A DNA stretch of 25,697 bases from CAWIOX01 sp963837775 (lineage in GTDB: Bacteria; Pseudomonadota; Gammaproteobacteria; Burkholderiales; Burkholderiaceae_D). Location: the NCBI GenBank assembly GCA_963837775.1, contig CAWIOX010000005.1, forward strand, positions 1 through 25,697. Direction: 5' to 3'. This document shows, in pieces, positions 17,042 through 25,686 of the stretch. Position 1 is the first letter of the stretch; every line of letters begins with the position of its first letter. Made by a program: the position numbers and the translations under genes. The notes under the pieces were generated by a model, which searched no databases, was not told the DNA's origin, and saw nothing but the letters and a program-made list of their open reading frames with translations.

Positions 17042-17750
17042 TCAATACGCGATCCGGTAGCGGTAGCCCTTGTAATTCAGCACCACGCTGCCGCGCAGCA
17101 TTTTTTCCAGAGTGAGGCCGGGTGCGACCTCATCGCCTTCGCGCAGCAATTTATTGTTGATCAGCAGCGAACGCTCGGCCGGGTTGCTGGAATAGATATA
17201 GCCGCCGATCTTCAGCGCCGGAATTTCCCTTTGTATCTGTTCCGGCAACTCGCGCAGCGTCAGCGGCTCCGGTTCTTTTGCCTGCGGCTCGATGGGCTGC
17301 ACGGGGTCCGGCTTCGGCGCCGGTTGCGGCGCGCGGCTGCTTGCCGCAGGCGCTTTGACGGGCATCGTCTTTGGCATGCTCGCGGCTGCCGCCTGCGCTT
17401 GATCCGGCTTGACTGGCTTGACTGGCTTGGCTGCGGGCTGGTCCGGAACCGGCGCGGGTAGCGGTTTCAGCGCCGGTTCGACTGACGCCGGTGGCAGTTT
17501 GGCGGGGGCGAGCTGCGCCAGCTCGGGCATCACCGGCAACCCGGCGCTTTGCGGTGTATGCCACGGCCGCAACCAGGCCAGCGCCGCCAGCAAGGCCGCC
17601 AGCGCTGCCAGCGCGCCGCCTATCCACAGCGTGCGCCGCGGACCGCTGAGCGCGGCCGGCGGCATAGGTTGCCGGTGCGTGGATGCCGGGCACCGCGCCC
17701 AGCTTGCGCTCGGCTTCGGCTTTCTTGAGTGCATCAAGGATGTAAGACAT
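17042..17750 (-). CDS. gspB: GspB-like general secretion pathway protein (frameshifted near N terminus)
   Basis: The start MSYILDALKKAEAERKLGAVP (17750) is the GspB/ExeB N-terminal hallmark. The membrane span (LWIGGALAALAALLAALAW), the Pro/Ala/Lys-rich periplasmic linker and the C-terminal T2SSB domain (IGGYIYSSNPAERSLLINNK, LREGDEVAPGL, VVLNYKGYRYRI) continue in a different frame. Removing one G at about 17672 would give one 235-residue protein with HAPQPMPPAAL at the join. GspB works with the ATPase GspA at the inner membrane to insert the secretin (GspD) through peptidoglycan. The start overlaps the gspA stop as TAATG, so the two are coupled. The frame break is either a sequence error or loss of function. 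Confidence 0.8.
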
Positions 17751-19420
17751 TATTTTCCCGACTCCTTGTTATGTTGCAGCTGCGGCTCTTTGATGCCGGC
17801 GGCACGATTCAGGTACAGGAAGGTTCTGGCGCCGACCACGCCATCGGCGGCCAGACCGTGGCTGCGCTGAAACTGCTGCACCTGGCCGGCCAGCGCCTGG
17901 TCGAACACCTGATTGACCGGCGGCGGCTGCGTGTTATTCAGGCGCGCCAGTTGCGCGGCGATCCAGTCGACCTCGGCCCCTTGCGAACCGGGGCCGAACT
18001 CCAGCCCGCTGAGGTCGCGCGCGGTCGGGCTGCGCCAGAAGGTCACCAGCTCGCCGCGAAACTGCGCTGCCAGCAGCGCCAGGCTGACGCTGTGGCTGGC
18101 GTCGCCCACGCGCACGGTGGCGCTGTCGCCGTCCAGGCCGGTCAGCAGCGCATAGTAGATCGCGCCGGCCGCCGCATGCAGCGTCAGGATCGCCGGACGG
18201 TCGAGCCGCTGCAGCTCGGACAGTGCGATCCGGTTGCCGACATAGCACTGCAGCCCGGCCCTGCGCACCAGTTGGCACGGCGCGCCGTCCGGCAAGGCAA
18301 AGCCCCACAGCGCGGCCAGTTGGCGGTACGCATTCTTGCGTTCGCGCGGGCCGGCGTCGGGCGTCGCGCCCGGTTCCCACGGCGCCGGCGCGGCAGGCGC
18401 TGCCGGCATGACAGCCGCTACCGCAGCCGGCGGCGAACTGGCTGGAAACTGCACCGGAGCAGACGCGAGCGCCGGCGGCGGCTTGAGCGGCTTCAGCTGC
18501 CAGCCCAGGTTCCAGCCCAGCGCCGCCAGCAGCGCGGCGCCGGCCACCAGTCCCGCGACCGCATACGGCCAGCGCGCAGCGGCGGCCGGCAGCGCAGCGT
18601 GACCGAACACTTCCTGCGCCGCTTTTTTCACGATCGCGCGATCGACCAGCCGCTTGTTTTCGGCATACGCGCCCAGCAGCGCGCGGTCGCACAGCAAGTT
18701 GATGCGGCGCGGCACGCCCTGCGTGAGGCGGTAGATCTGCGGCATCACCGCCGGCTTGAATGCCGCGCCGGCGGTCAGGCCGGCCACCGCCAGCCGGTGT
18801 CCAATATAGGCCGCCGTCTCCGGCGCCGACAGCGAGGCCAGGTGGTAGCGCGCAATCACGCGCTGCGCCAGCTGTTCCAGTTCGGGCCGGGCCAGCATGG
18901 TGCGCAACTCGGGCTGGCCGATCAGGATGATTTGCAGCAGCTTGTTCTGGCTGGTTTCCAGGTTGGTCAGCAGGCGCAATTGCTCCAGCACATCGGCCGA
19001 CAGGCTCTGCGCCTCGTCGATGATCAGCACATTGTGCCGGCCGTCGGCGTGCGCGGCCAGCAGATACGCATTCAGCGCATCGACATAGGCCTTGACCGAC
19101 GCCGCGCCGCCTGGCTGCAAGTTCGGCACGCTGATGCGGAACTCGTCGCAGACCGATTGCAGCAGCTCCGGCACCGTCAGCTTCGGGTTGAAGATGTAGG
19201 CGACATTGCAGTCGGCCGGGATCTGCTCCAGAAAGCAGCGGCATACGGTGGTCTTGCCGGCCCCGATCTCGCCGGTCAGCAGCACGAAACCGCCGCCGCT
19301 GCCGACGCCGTACAGCAAATGCGCAAGCGCTTCGCGATGGCGCTCGCTCATGAACAGATAGCGCGGATCGGGCGCGATCGAAAACGGCGCCTGGTTCAGA
19401 TTGAAAAATTGGGTGTACAT
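17750..19420 (-). CDS. gspA: GspA/ExeA-like ATPase with peptidoglycan-binding domain
   Basis: 556 residues from MYTQFFNLNQAPFSIAPDP, the standard ExeA/GspA opening; the open frame runs 15 codons further upstream without support. Residues 1-270 form an AAA ATPase: Walker A GEIGAGKTT (50-58), Walker B VLIIDEAQ (131-138), a GQPELR sensor stretch (168-173) and RRINLLCDRALL. A membrane span at about 285-307 leads to a Pro/Ala linker and a periplasmic part ending in a peptidoglycan-binding (PG_binding_1-like) motif, QVQQFQRSHGLAADGVVG (about 510-530). It helps GspB place type II secretin assemblies. No other gsp genes are in the window; in many betaproteobacteria gspAB stands apart from the main gsp operon. 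Confidence 0.88.
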   Translation of the reverse strand: MYTQFFNLNQAPFSIAPDPRYLFMSERHREALAHLLYGVGSGGGFVLLTGEIGAGKTTVCRCFLEQIPADCNVAYIFNPKLTVPELLQSVCDEFRISVPNLQPGGAASVKAYVDALNAYLLAAHADGRHNVLIIDEAQSLSADVLEQLRLLTNLETSQNKLLQIILIGQPELRTMLARPELEQLAQRVIARYHLASLSAPETAAYIGHRLAVAGLTAGAAFKPAVMPQIYRLTQGVPRRINLLCDRALLGAYAENKRLVDRAIVKKAAQEVFGHAALPAAAARWPYAVAGLVAGAALLAALGWNLGWQLKPLKPPPALASAPVQFPASSPPAAVAAVMPAAPAAPAPWEPGATPDAGPRERKNAYRQLAALWGFALPDGAPCQLVRRAGLQCYVGNRIALSELQRLDRPAILTLHAAAGAIYYALLTGLDGDSATVRVGDASHSVSLALLAAQFRGELVTFWRSPTARDLSGLEFGPGSQGAEVDWIAAQLARLNNTQPPPVNQVFDQALAGQVQQFQRSHGLAADGVVGARTFLYLNRAAGIKEPQLQHNKESGK

Positions 19421-19626
19421 GGCGGCGCGTGGTGCGCATAGATAGTCCAGCGCCAAGGCTAGCATAAAGCCGGCGCGCGGAGTGCATTCGGCAGCGCGAT
19501 GGATGGATCAGGAATTCCCGCTCCTTTGTTCCAGATCAACCGGATTGAAAAAACATGGGCCGTAACCTTGCACTCCCAGGCGATTCATTGTATTTTTTCC
19601 ATCAAGAAATAATTTCCATAAAACAA

Positions 19627-19632
19627 TATAAT
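19627..19632 (+). promoter_or_regulatory. Candidate -10 box for the phasin gene
   Basis: A consensus TATAAT lies 81 bp upstream of the phasin start, in an AT-rich stretch of the divergent 292-bp region between gspA and the phasin. The -35 region at the right spacing is poor (AAGAAA), so the start point is uncertain. Nothing else was recognised in 19421-19712. Confidence 0.35.
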
Positions 19633-19712
19633 GCAGCCGGGGCAAGATATTTCTACCGCCCATTATTTATTAGCTTTTTGCAAATTAAAATCAATCATAG
19701 GAGACACACATT

Positions 19713-20174
19713 TTGGATAATCCACTGGCATTATTTAGCGCATCCAAAGAAAATTTCGACGCGCAATGCAATTTGGCGGCAGCGCTGGGCCAGACGGTTT
19801 TTACCGGCTTGACGAAACTGTTCGAATTGAACATCAGCACCACGCAAACCGCTGTGATCGAATCTGCTGCAGCCGCCAAACAATACCTGTCGACCGAGCC
19901 GAAAGAATGGCTCTCGCTGACCGTCGTCCATTGCCAGCCGGCTGCGGGAAAGGCGTTCGACTATCTGCGTCACGCATCCAAAATTGTGTCCGAGACCCAG
20001 GCTGAACTGAGCAAAACCGCTGAAGCGGAAATCGCTGAAAGCAACGACAAGATCATGAGCATGGTCGATGCGCTGGCCCAAAGCACAGCCGCCGGATTGG
20101 CGGACACAGGGGCGCCACTGAAAGAACACAAGGGCAAAGCCGGCACCAAGTCCAGCCTGTCCGCCGTTGCATAA
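19713..20174 (+). CDS. phaP: Phasin (polyhydroxyalkanoate granule-associated protein)
   Basis: 153 residues, all-helical and Ala-rich, with the phasin_2-type core: FDAQCNLAAALGQTVFTGLTKLFELNIS, then TTQTAVIESAAAAKQYLS, EPKEWLSL and KAFDYLRHASKIVSETQAEL. The pattern of a helix ending in FELN(I/L) followed by AVEEAxAxxxxLL is typical of betaproteobacterial PhaP. Phasins coat PHB/PHA granules and control their size and number. The start is TTG: AGGAG at 19699-19703 stands 9 nt before it, and no ATG is close. The gene stands alone on the plus strand between leftward genes. A weak hairpin follows the stop. Confidence 0.88.
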   Translation: MDNPLALFSASKENFDAQCNLAAALGQTVFTGLTKLFELNISTTQTAVIESAAAAKQYLSTEPKEWLSLTVVHCQPAAGKAFDYLRHASKIVSETQAELSKTAEAEIAESNDKIMSMVDALAQSTAAGLADTGAPLKEHKGKAGTKSSLSAVA

Positions 20175-20191
20175 ATCTGCCGTCTGGCTTA

Positions 20192-20221
20192 AGTAGTGCA
20201 GGCCTGCGTGCCGGCACTGCT
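20192..20221 (+). terminator. Weak hairpin after phasin gene
   Basis: AGTAGTGC (20192-20199) can pair with GCACTGCT (20214-20221), with one G-U, 18 bp past the phasin stop; the loop contains the palindrome GCAGGCCTGC region. No T-run follows, so termination is only possible, not shown. Confidence 0.25.
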
Positions 20222-20280
20222 GGAGAACGGCGGCGTTTTGCGTCAACCCGCAATGATCAATCCACATCAGCCGTGAAAAA

Positions 20281-21450
20281 TCAGCGCCCGGGCTGCAGGC
20301 GCAGCAGCTGGCCGCGGCTTTCGTCGGTCAGCACATACAGCAAGCCGTCCGGCCCTTCGCGCACATCGCGGATGCGCTGATCCAGGTTTTCCAGCAACCG
20401 CTCTTCCCGCACCAGCTTGCCATCGCGCCATTCCATACGATCCAGATAATGGAACTTCAGCGAGCCGACGAACAGGCTGCCTTGCCACGCCTTGCCATAG
20501 CGCGCGCTGTGCAGGAAGGCCATGCCGGACGGCGCAATCGACGGCGTCCACTGGTGCAGCGGCTGTTCCATCCCGGGCTGGGCAGCTCAGGCCTGCGCCG
20601 ATTTTTCCGCCGCCGTAGTTTTCGCCATAGGTGATGACGGGCCAGCCGTAATTCTTGCCGGCCTCGGGCCGGTTGATTTCATCGCCGCCCTGCGGCCCGT
20701 GCTCGTGGGTCCAGAGCCGGCCGTCGGGGCCCAGCGTGGCGCCCTGCACATTGCGATGGCCATACTCCAGATTTCGGGCAGCGCCCCGCTCTGGCCGACG
20801 AACGGGTTGTCGGGCGGCACTGAACCGTCCTTATTCACGCGCACCACCTTGCCGAGGTGGTTGTCGAGCTTTTGCGCGTCCTGCATGCGGGAAAAGCGTT
20901 CGCCCAGCGTCAGGAACAGCGTGCCGTCGCCCTGTTCGACAATGCGGCAGCCGAAATGCGCGCGGCTGCTGACCTTGGGCCGCTGGCTGAACAGCACCTT
21001 GACCTGTTCCAGCCGCCTGCCATCGGCCGACAGGCGGGCCGCGGCCAGTGCGGTGGAATTGCCGCCACCGCCGGCGGCCGGCTCGGCGTAGCAAAAGTAA
21101 ATGATGCGCGTGTGCGCAAAGTCGCTGTCCGCGACCACATCGAGCAGCCCGCCCTGCCCGACCGCATCCACTGCCGGCACACCCGCGATCGGCGGCCCGA
21201 GCACGCCGTCGGCCTGCACCAGCCGCAGCCGGCCCGGCCGCTCGCTGACCAGCATGCGGCCGCCGTCGATGAAGGCCAGCGCCCACGGGTGCTCCAGCCC
21301 GCGCGCCAGCACTTCGACGCGGAGCGGGCTGGAGGCGGGACTGGGGCTGGCGGCAGCGGCGGCAACACACAACCCGCTCAGGCCCAGCCAGGCCAGCGCA
21401 AGGCCCCGGGGCCAAGACCCGGGACGGAGCAAAACACGCGCAATACGCAT
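20281..21450 (-). pseudogene. PQQ-dependent aldose sugar dehydrogenase (YliI/Asd-like), two frameshifts
   Basis: A signal peptide (LALAWLGLSGLCVAAAAA) precedes a six-bladed soluble-glucose-dehydrogenase propeller. Blocks in order: ARGLEHPWALAFIDGGRMLVSERPGRLRLV, GQGGLLDVVADSDFA, AHFGCRIVEQGDGTLFLTLGERF, HLGKVVRVNKDGSVPPDNPF, then in a second frame GPDGRLWTHEHGPQGGDEIN and NYGWPVITYGENYGGGKIG. Back in the first frame are GMEQPLHQWTPSIAPSGMAF and RIRDVREGPDGLLYVLTDE. The first break (about 20765) needs one T (SYGHRNVQG expected); the second is near 20590. They cancel, so total length (390 codons) equals a normal gene. The product would oxidise aldose sugars in the periplasm using PQQ. Two compensating indels in an otherwise well-kept gene could be sequencing errors or recent decay. 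Confidence 0.8.
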
Positions 21451-21486
21451 ACCTCACCTCTTCGTGCAGAAACGTCAAGGAAACCC

Positions 21487-22260
21487 TCAGTGGGCAAGTT
21501 CCGGATACAAGCCGGCCGCGATCAGCATCAGGATCAGAAAGACAACCGCCATCACGCCGAAATCGAGCGGCAGGCTGTGCATGCTGCGCCCCCCTTCAAT
21601 CATCAGCCCCCTGAGCACATCCACCAGGTAAGTCAGCGGGTTGAACAGCGCGACCAGCTTGAGCCAGTCCGGCATCAACTCCAAAGGGTAGATCGCATTG
21701 CTGGCAAAGAACAGGGGCATGGTCAGCACCTGGCCGATGCCCATGAAGCGTTCGCGGGTCTTCACGATGCAGGCGATGATCAGCGAAAACGTCGCAAAGA
21801 TCGCCGAACCCAGCACCACCGCGCCCATCACGCCCAGCATGGCATCAATTTCCCAGCGAATCCGGATCTGCAGCGCCCAGGCGATCAGGTAGATGATGGC
21901 GGCCTGAACCAGGCCGCGCAGCCCGGCGGAAGCCGCCTTGCCGAACACCAGCGCGCCGCGGTAGGCGGGGCTGACCAGCAATTTATGCACGATGCCCAGA
22001 TCGCGTTCCCAGATGATCGCGATGCCGTAGAAGATCGCGCTGAACAGCACGCTTTGCGCCAGTATCCCCGGCGTCATGAACGCGAGGTAGCTGACCTTGC
22101 CGGTTGGAATCCCGCGCACCCGGCTGAACACCTGCCCGAAGATCAGCAGCCACAGCAGAGGCTGCACCGCACGCGACGCCAGCTCGGTCGGGTCGCGCAT
22201 CATCTTGCGCATCTCCACTTCGGCAATCGCCGCGCTTTCGGTCAGGAATTTCAGGATCAT
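21487..22260 (-). CDS. ABC-2 type transporter permease
   Basis: 257 residues with about six membrane spans and the ABC2_membrane fold. An N-terminal EVEMRKMMRDPTELASRAVQPLLWLLIFG is followed by YLAFMTPGILAQSVLFSAIFYG, the conserved cytoplasmic RDLGIVHKLLVSPAYRGALVFGK loop, and a late PLFFASNAIYPLELMPDWLKLVALFNPLTYLVDVLRGLM, which is the DrrB/NodJ-like signature. It forms an exporter with the ATPase encoded 14 bp upstream. Relatives export antibiotics, lipids or polysaccharides; the substrate here cannot be told. Confidence 0.88.
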   Translation of the reverse strand: MILKFLTESAAIAEVEMRKMMRDPTELASRAVQPLLWLLIFGQVFSRVRGIPTGKVSYLAFMTPGILAQSVLFSAIFYGIAIIWERDLGIVHKLLVSPAYRGALVFGKAASAGLRGLVQAAIIYLIAWALQIRIRWEIDAMLGVMGAVVLGSAIFATFSLIIACIVKTRERFMGIGQVLTMPLFFASNAIYPLELMPDWLKLVALFNPLTYLVDVLRGLMIEGGRSMHSLPLDFGVMAVVFLILMLIAAGLYPELAH

Positions 22261-22274
22261 GCTTGTTCCCGGAC

Positions 22275-23105
22275 TTAGCCCAGATGCTGCGCGGTGTTGC
22301 GGGCCTGCTGGATGCCGCGATAGTCGCCGCTCTCCTGCAAATTGCGGCCCGCGTATTGGACGAATACGTCATCCAGCGTCGCTTCCGGCCCGATCGCGGC
22401 GGTCAATGCCTGCGGCGTGCCGCTCACCGCGATTTCGCCCCGGTCCATGATCGCCAGCTCGTCGCACAAGGCGTCCGCTTCTTCCATGTCATGGGTGGTG
22501 ATCAGGATCGTCATCCCGAAGTCCGCGCGCAGCTGGCGCAAGCGGTCCCACACCGTGCGCCGCGCCACCGGATCGAGGCCGATGGTCGGCTCATCCAGAA
22601 ACAGCACCGCGGGCCGGTGCAACATCGCCTGCGCCAGTTCCAGGCGCCGGATCATGCCGCCCGAATAGGTATTGACCAGCTTGCCGGCCGCATCGGCAAT
22701 GCCCATGAACTGCAGCGCCTCATCGATGCGCTTGTTGCGCTCGCCGCGCGGCAGCCCATACAGCTGGGTCGACAGCAGCAGGTTCTCGTAGCCGGTCAGG
22801 GCGCCGTCGGCCGAAATCATCTGCGGCACATAGCCGATGCGCCGCCTGACATCGGGCGCCGCGCGCACGATATCGAAGCCGGCCACCAGCGCCGCGCCGG
22901 CACTGGGCTTGATCAGCGTGGTCAGCATTTTGATGGTGGTGCTTTTGCCGGCGCCGTTCGGGCCGAGCAGGCCATAGACCACGCCTTGCCGGATTTTCAG
23001 GCTGATGCCATTGACTGCGACCACGCTGCCGAAACGGCGCGTCAGGCGCTCGGTTTCAATCGCCCACGGCGCGCGATCCGGATCTGGTGTGAGCTGCGGG
23101 TCCAT
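22275..23105 (-). CDS. ABC transporter ATP-binding protein (DrrA-type)
   Basis: 276 residues: an ABC ATPase with Walker A GPNGAGKST (about 49-57), Q-loop YVPQ, signature YSGGM before RRLELAQAM, Walker B VLFLDEP and TTHDMEEAD (H-loop). The C-terminal extension (GPEATLDDVFVQYAGR) is the mark of the daunorubicin-resistance-type (DrrA) subfamily, which pairs with the ABC-2 permease immediately downstream. Together they form an exporter of unknown substrate. The gene starts 142 bp from the divergent SRPBCC gene. Confidence 0.9.
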   Translation of the reverse strand: MDPQLTPDPDRAPWAIETERLTRRFGSVVAVNGISLKIRQGVVYGLLGPNGAGKSTTIKMLTTLIKPSAGAALVAGFDIVRAAPDVRRRIGYVPQMISADGALTGYENLLLSTQLYGLPRGERNKRIDEALQFMGIADAAGKLVNTYSGGMIRRLELAQAMLHRPAVLFLDEPTIGLDPVARRTVWDRLRQLRADFGMTILITTHDMEEADALCDELAIMDRGEIAVSGTPQALTAAIGPEATLDDVFVQYAGRNLQESGDYRGIQQARNTAQHLG

Positions 23106-23247
23106 TGCTAAGCACTGTGATGTCGTCGATTATTAATAGAATAGCAATGGGGCGAAATAAAAAGCTGATGCCGCTCAAGCTTCCAGATGCGGGAACATGC
23201 CAGACTGGGACACCAGATGCTTCAGCCCGCTCAACCAGGAAATCAGC

Positions 23248-23652
23248 ATGCTCACCACTGTCGAATCGCACACCCTGAGCATCCGCATCAACTGCCCGCT
23301 GCAGCAGGCGTATGCGTTCCTGGCGCAGCCCGAAAATTTCCCGCAATGGGCCAGCGGCCTGGGCAGCTCGATCCACCGGGCCGGTGCGGCCTGGATCGCC
23401 GAGACGCCGCAAGGGCCGGTGACGGTACGCTTCAGCGCGCCCAATGGGTTTGGCGTGCTCGATCATTACATCGTGCTCGACAACGGCGAGCAGATCACCA
23501 TCCCGATGCGCGCCATTGCCAACGGCGACGGTTGCGAGATCTTGTTCACGCTGCTGCGCCAGCCAGCCATCACGGATGAAAAATTCGCCGCCGACATCGC
23601 CTGGGTGCAGCGCGATCTGCAGGCGCTGAAAACGCTGCTGGAAGCCGCCTGA
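23248..23652 (+). CDS. SRPBCC/START-like domain protein
   Basis: 134 residues from MLTTVESHTLSIRI, with AGGAAAT 5 nt upstream; the open frame runs 17 codons further left without a ribosome site. The pattern of an N-terminal strand, the amphipathic helix PLQQAYAFLAQPENFPQWASGL, a set of antiparallel strands (AWIAETPQGPVTVRFSA, GVLDHYIVLDNGEQITIPMRAI, CEILFTLLRQP) and a long C-terminal helix (DEKFAADIAWVQRDLQALKTLLEA) is the helix-grip fold of polyketide-cyclase-like SRPBCC proteins. They bind hydrophobic ligands; no ligand or partner is evident here. Confidence 0.8.
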   Translation: MLTTVESHTLSIRINCPLQQAYAFLAQPENFPQWASGLGSSIHRAGAAWIAETPQGPVTVRFSAPNGFGVLDHYIVLDNGEQITIPMRAIANGDGCEILFTLLRQPAITDEKFAADIAWVQRDLQALKTLLEAA

Positions 23653-23670
23653 TTTTTCCATGTTTTATCA

Positions 23671-23702
23671 AAAAACAGGGGGTATCCATTAAAAACAGGT
23701 GG
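23671..23702. repeat. Short direct repeat, 20-bp period
   Basis: AAAAACAGGGGG (23671) recurs as AAAAACAGGTGG (23691), 11 of 12 bases, just past the SRPBCC stop. Function unknown. Confidence 0.35.
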
Positions 23703-23728
23703 TTCCCGCACGGATTGCAAGGATGATA

Positions 23729-23752
23729 AATAATACTGCACCAAGTATTATT
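23729..23752. other. AT-rich perfect inverted repeat
   Basis: AATAATACT (23729-23737) and AGTATTATT (23744-23752) form a perfect 9-bp dyad with a 6-nt centre in the convergent gap between the SRPBCC and CBS genes. The flanks extend the symmetry (GATGA left, TCATC right) if three bases are skipped. Too AT-rich for a typical intrinsic terminator stem. Confidence 0.4.
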
Positions 23753-23764
23753 CATCGCCCGGAA

Positions 23765-23795
23765 CCGCAGCGCGCTCGACTGCGGCGCGCTGCGG
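23765..23795. terminator. GC-rich hairpin between convergent genes
   Basis: CCGCAGCGCGC (23765-23775) pairs perfectly with GCGCGCTGCGG (23785-23795), an 11-bp GC-rich stem with a 9-nt loop, 2 bp past the CBS-gene stop. Its place between two convergent genes suits a shared terminator, though T-runs are weak on both sides. Confidence 0.5.
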
Positions 23796-23797
23796 CC

Positions 23798-24247
23798 CTA
23801 TTTCTTGGTCTGTTTTTCGATCGATTGCTGGCGCGAGCTGATGCGCGACAGGGTGGTCATCTCTTCGGCCAGGAATTCCATCATGTCATCGACGCTGACG
23901 ATGCCCACCAGAATCCCGGCGCTGTTGATCACCGGCATGCGGCGCACGCCCTTGAAGCGCATCCGCTCGATCGTCTCGTGCACATCGGCATCTTCGCTGG
24001 CGGCCAGCAACTCGGCGCTCATCACGTCGCCCACTTCAATGCTTTTGGAATCCAGTCCTTCGGCCGTGATCGATACCACGATGTCGCGATCGGTCAGGAT
24101 GCCGACCGGCACTGGCTCGCCGCTCAGCTCATCCACCACGATCAAATCGCCGACGTGGTGATGCCGCATCAGCAGCGCCGCATCCAGCACAGTCGTCTCG
24201 CGCTTGCAGCAGATGGCTTTGGTAGTGGAAATTTCACCGACGCGCAT
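23798..24247 (-). CDS. Two-CBS-domain protein
   Basis: 149 residues consisting of a tandem CBS (Bateman) module. The first is MRVGEISTTKAICCKRETTVLDAALLMRHHHVGDLIVVD with LTDRDIVVSI. The second is VGDVMSAELLAASEDADVHETIERMRFKGVRRMPVINSAGILVGIVSVDDMMEF. Such small stand-alone CBS proteins bind adenine nucleotides and sense energy state or regulate partner enzymes; no partner domain is fused. The ATG at 24247 has AGGAG 7 nt upstream; a start eight codons earlier (24271) lacks one. Confidence 0.88.
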   Translation of the reverse strand: MRVGEISTTKAICCKRETTVLDAALLMRHHHVGDLIVVDELSGEPVPVGILTDRDIVVSITAEGLDSKSIEVGDVMSAELLAASEDADVHETIERMRFKGVRRMPVINSAGILVGIVSVDDMMEFLAEEMTTLSRISSRQQSIEKQTKK

Positions 24248-24370
24248 AATAAGCTCCTGATCTGATCTCAATAACTACACTAGCGTCAATCGTGCGGGAC
24301 AATTTTGACATCCCGCAAACAAGCGGGACTGCGCGCCAGCCAGGCGGTGCCGGTGTCGCAGGGGGCGATC

Positions 24371-24985
24371 TTAGCGTTGCTTGTCGGCCGGGACGGCGGA
24401 TGCGTTCAGCTCCCGGAACCGCTTCAGGGTGGCGTCATAGCGCACATTGGCCTGCATGATGGCCGCTTCAGCGTGCGTGATGTTCTGCTTTTCGGCCTGG
24501 ATCGCCTGTTCCGTCAGCGCCTGTTTCTGCAGCAGATCGGCCGGCAATAGGTTCTTTTTCTTGTTGAGTTCGGCGCTGCGGCGTTCGGCGTCGCTCATCA
24601 GCCGGCTGGATTCCTCGAGTTTGTCCTGCAGCTGCAGCAGCTCGCGCCGGCGCGCGGCCTCGATGCTGGCTTCGCTGCCGTAGCGCATCATCAGCACGCG
24701 GTCGAACTGGCGCTGCTCTTCGAGTGCGGCTTGCTGCGCCTTGCGCTGCTCGTCCTGCAATTGCAGCTGGCGCTTTTGCTCGGCCGTCAGCGGCGCCGCA
24801 ATTTCACGCCTGACCCAGCCTTCGCGGCTGATTTCGCGCATCGGCCGGTTCGCGCATTCCGGAATCGGACGGTCGGCGCTGATGGTCCGGCCCGAGGCAT
24901 CCTTGCAGGTGAAGATCTGCGCCTGCGACCAGGCCGGCAGCAGCGCCAGCGACAGGCAGAACCAGGGTTTTGCTAAGCAGGTCAT
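24371..24985 (-). CDS. DUF4124 domain-containing secreted protein
   Basis: 204 residues from the ATG at 24985, set by GGAG 6 nt upstream. A signal peptide (LAKPWFCLSLALLPAWSQA) is followed by the DUF4124 motif (QIFTCKDASGRTISADRPIPECANRPMREISREG), then a long charged, probably coiled-coil region (LTAEQKRQLQLQDEQRKAQQ through EAAIMQANVRYDATLKRFRE). DUF4124 proteins are common envelope proteins of unknown function in beta- and gammaproteobacteria. It follows pyrE by 36 bp on the same strand and may be co-transcribed. Confidence 0.85.
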   Translation of the reverse strand: MTCLAKPWFCLSLALLPAWSQAQIFTCKDASGRTISADRPIPECANRPMREISREGWVRREIAAPLTAEQKRQLQLQDEQRKAQQAALEEQRQFDRVLMMRYGSEASIEAARRRELLQLQDKLEESSRLMSDAERRSAELNKKKNLLPADLLQKQALTEQAIQAEKQNITHAEAAIMQANVRYDATLKRFRELNASAVPADKQR

Positions 24986-25021
24986 TGGCACTCCGGAGCA
25001 GGCGGCAAGGTTCACACCATC

Positions 25022-25686
25022 TTACGCGATTCCATAGCGCTGGCGATAGGCGGCAACCGCCTCTTTGTACTGCGCCAGCTGCGCATTAGAAGCGTTGCTC
25101 GAAATATATTCCAGCAAATCGTCCAGATTGCCGATCGACACCACCGGCATGCCGTAGGCCTGGCTGACTTCCTGCACCGCGGAATGGGCCGACAGCGCAT
25201 CGTCCTTGCCCGAGCGCTCCATCCGGTCCAGCGCGATCAGCACCGCGCACGGCGTGGCGCCGGCGGCGCGGATCATATCCACCGACTCGCGCACCGAAGT
25301 GCCGGCCGAGATCACGTCATCGATGATCACCACCCGGCCCTGCAGCTTGGCGCCGACGATGGTGCCGCCTCGCCGTGGTCCTGGGCTTCCTTGCGGTTGT
25401 AGGCAAATGGCACGTTGCGGCCTTTCTTGGCGAGCGCCACCGCGGTCGCCGAAGCCAGCGTGATGCCCTTGTAGGCCGGCCCGAACAGCATGTCGAATTC
25501 GACGCCGGAATCGATCAGGGTCTGCGCGTAGAACTCCGCCAGCTGGCCCAGCGTGTCGCCATAATTGAACAGCCCGGCATTAAAGAAATAAGGCGACGTG
25601 CGCCCGGCCTTGGTGACGAATTCGCCGAATTGCAACACCCCGGCCGAGACCGAGAACGCGATAAATTGTTGACGTAATTTGTTCAA
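25022..25686 (-). CDS. pyrE: Orotate phosphoribosyltransferase (frameshifted)
   Basis: PyrE makes orotidine 5'-phosphate from orotate and PRPP in pyrimidine synthesis. The N-terminal half (QFIAFSVSAGVLQFGEFVTKAGRTSPYFFNAGLF, FGPAYKGITLA, FAYNRKEAQDHGE) and the C-terminal half with the PRPP loop VVIIDDVISAGTS are in different frames. One base missing at about 25370 (GAG-GCGGCACC where GAGGGCGGCACC, Glu-Gly-Gly-Thr, is expected) accounts for it. Repaired length is 221 residues, normal for the family. The start is a TTG at 25686 with AGGAAAAC upstream. Since a working pyrE is needed for prototrophy, a sequence error is likely, but a real mutation cannot be excluded. Confidence 0.85.

Noticed and set aside
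17729..19441. Long plus-strand open frame opposite gspA (570 codons)
   Set aside because: It is an antisense shadow of a GC-rich gene: Arg/Gln/His-rich, no recognisable domain, while the minus strand encodes a full ExeA/GspA.
20857..22278. Long plus-strand open frame opposite the sugar dehydrogenase and ABC permease (473 codons)
   Set aside because: It spans two real minus-strand genes and has low-complexity Gln/His/Arg composition, an artefact of high GC.
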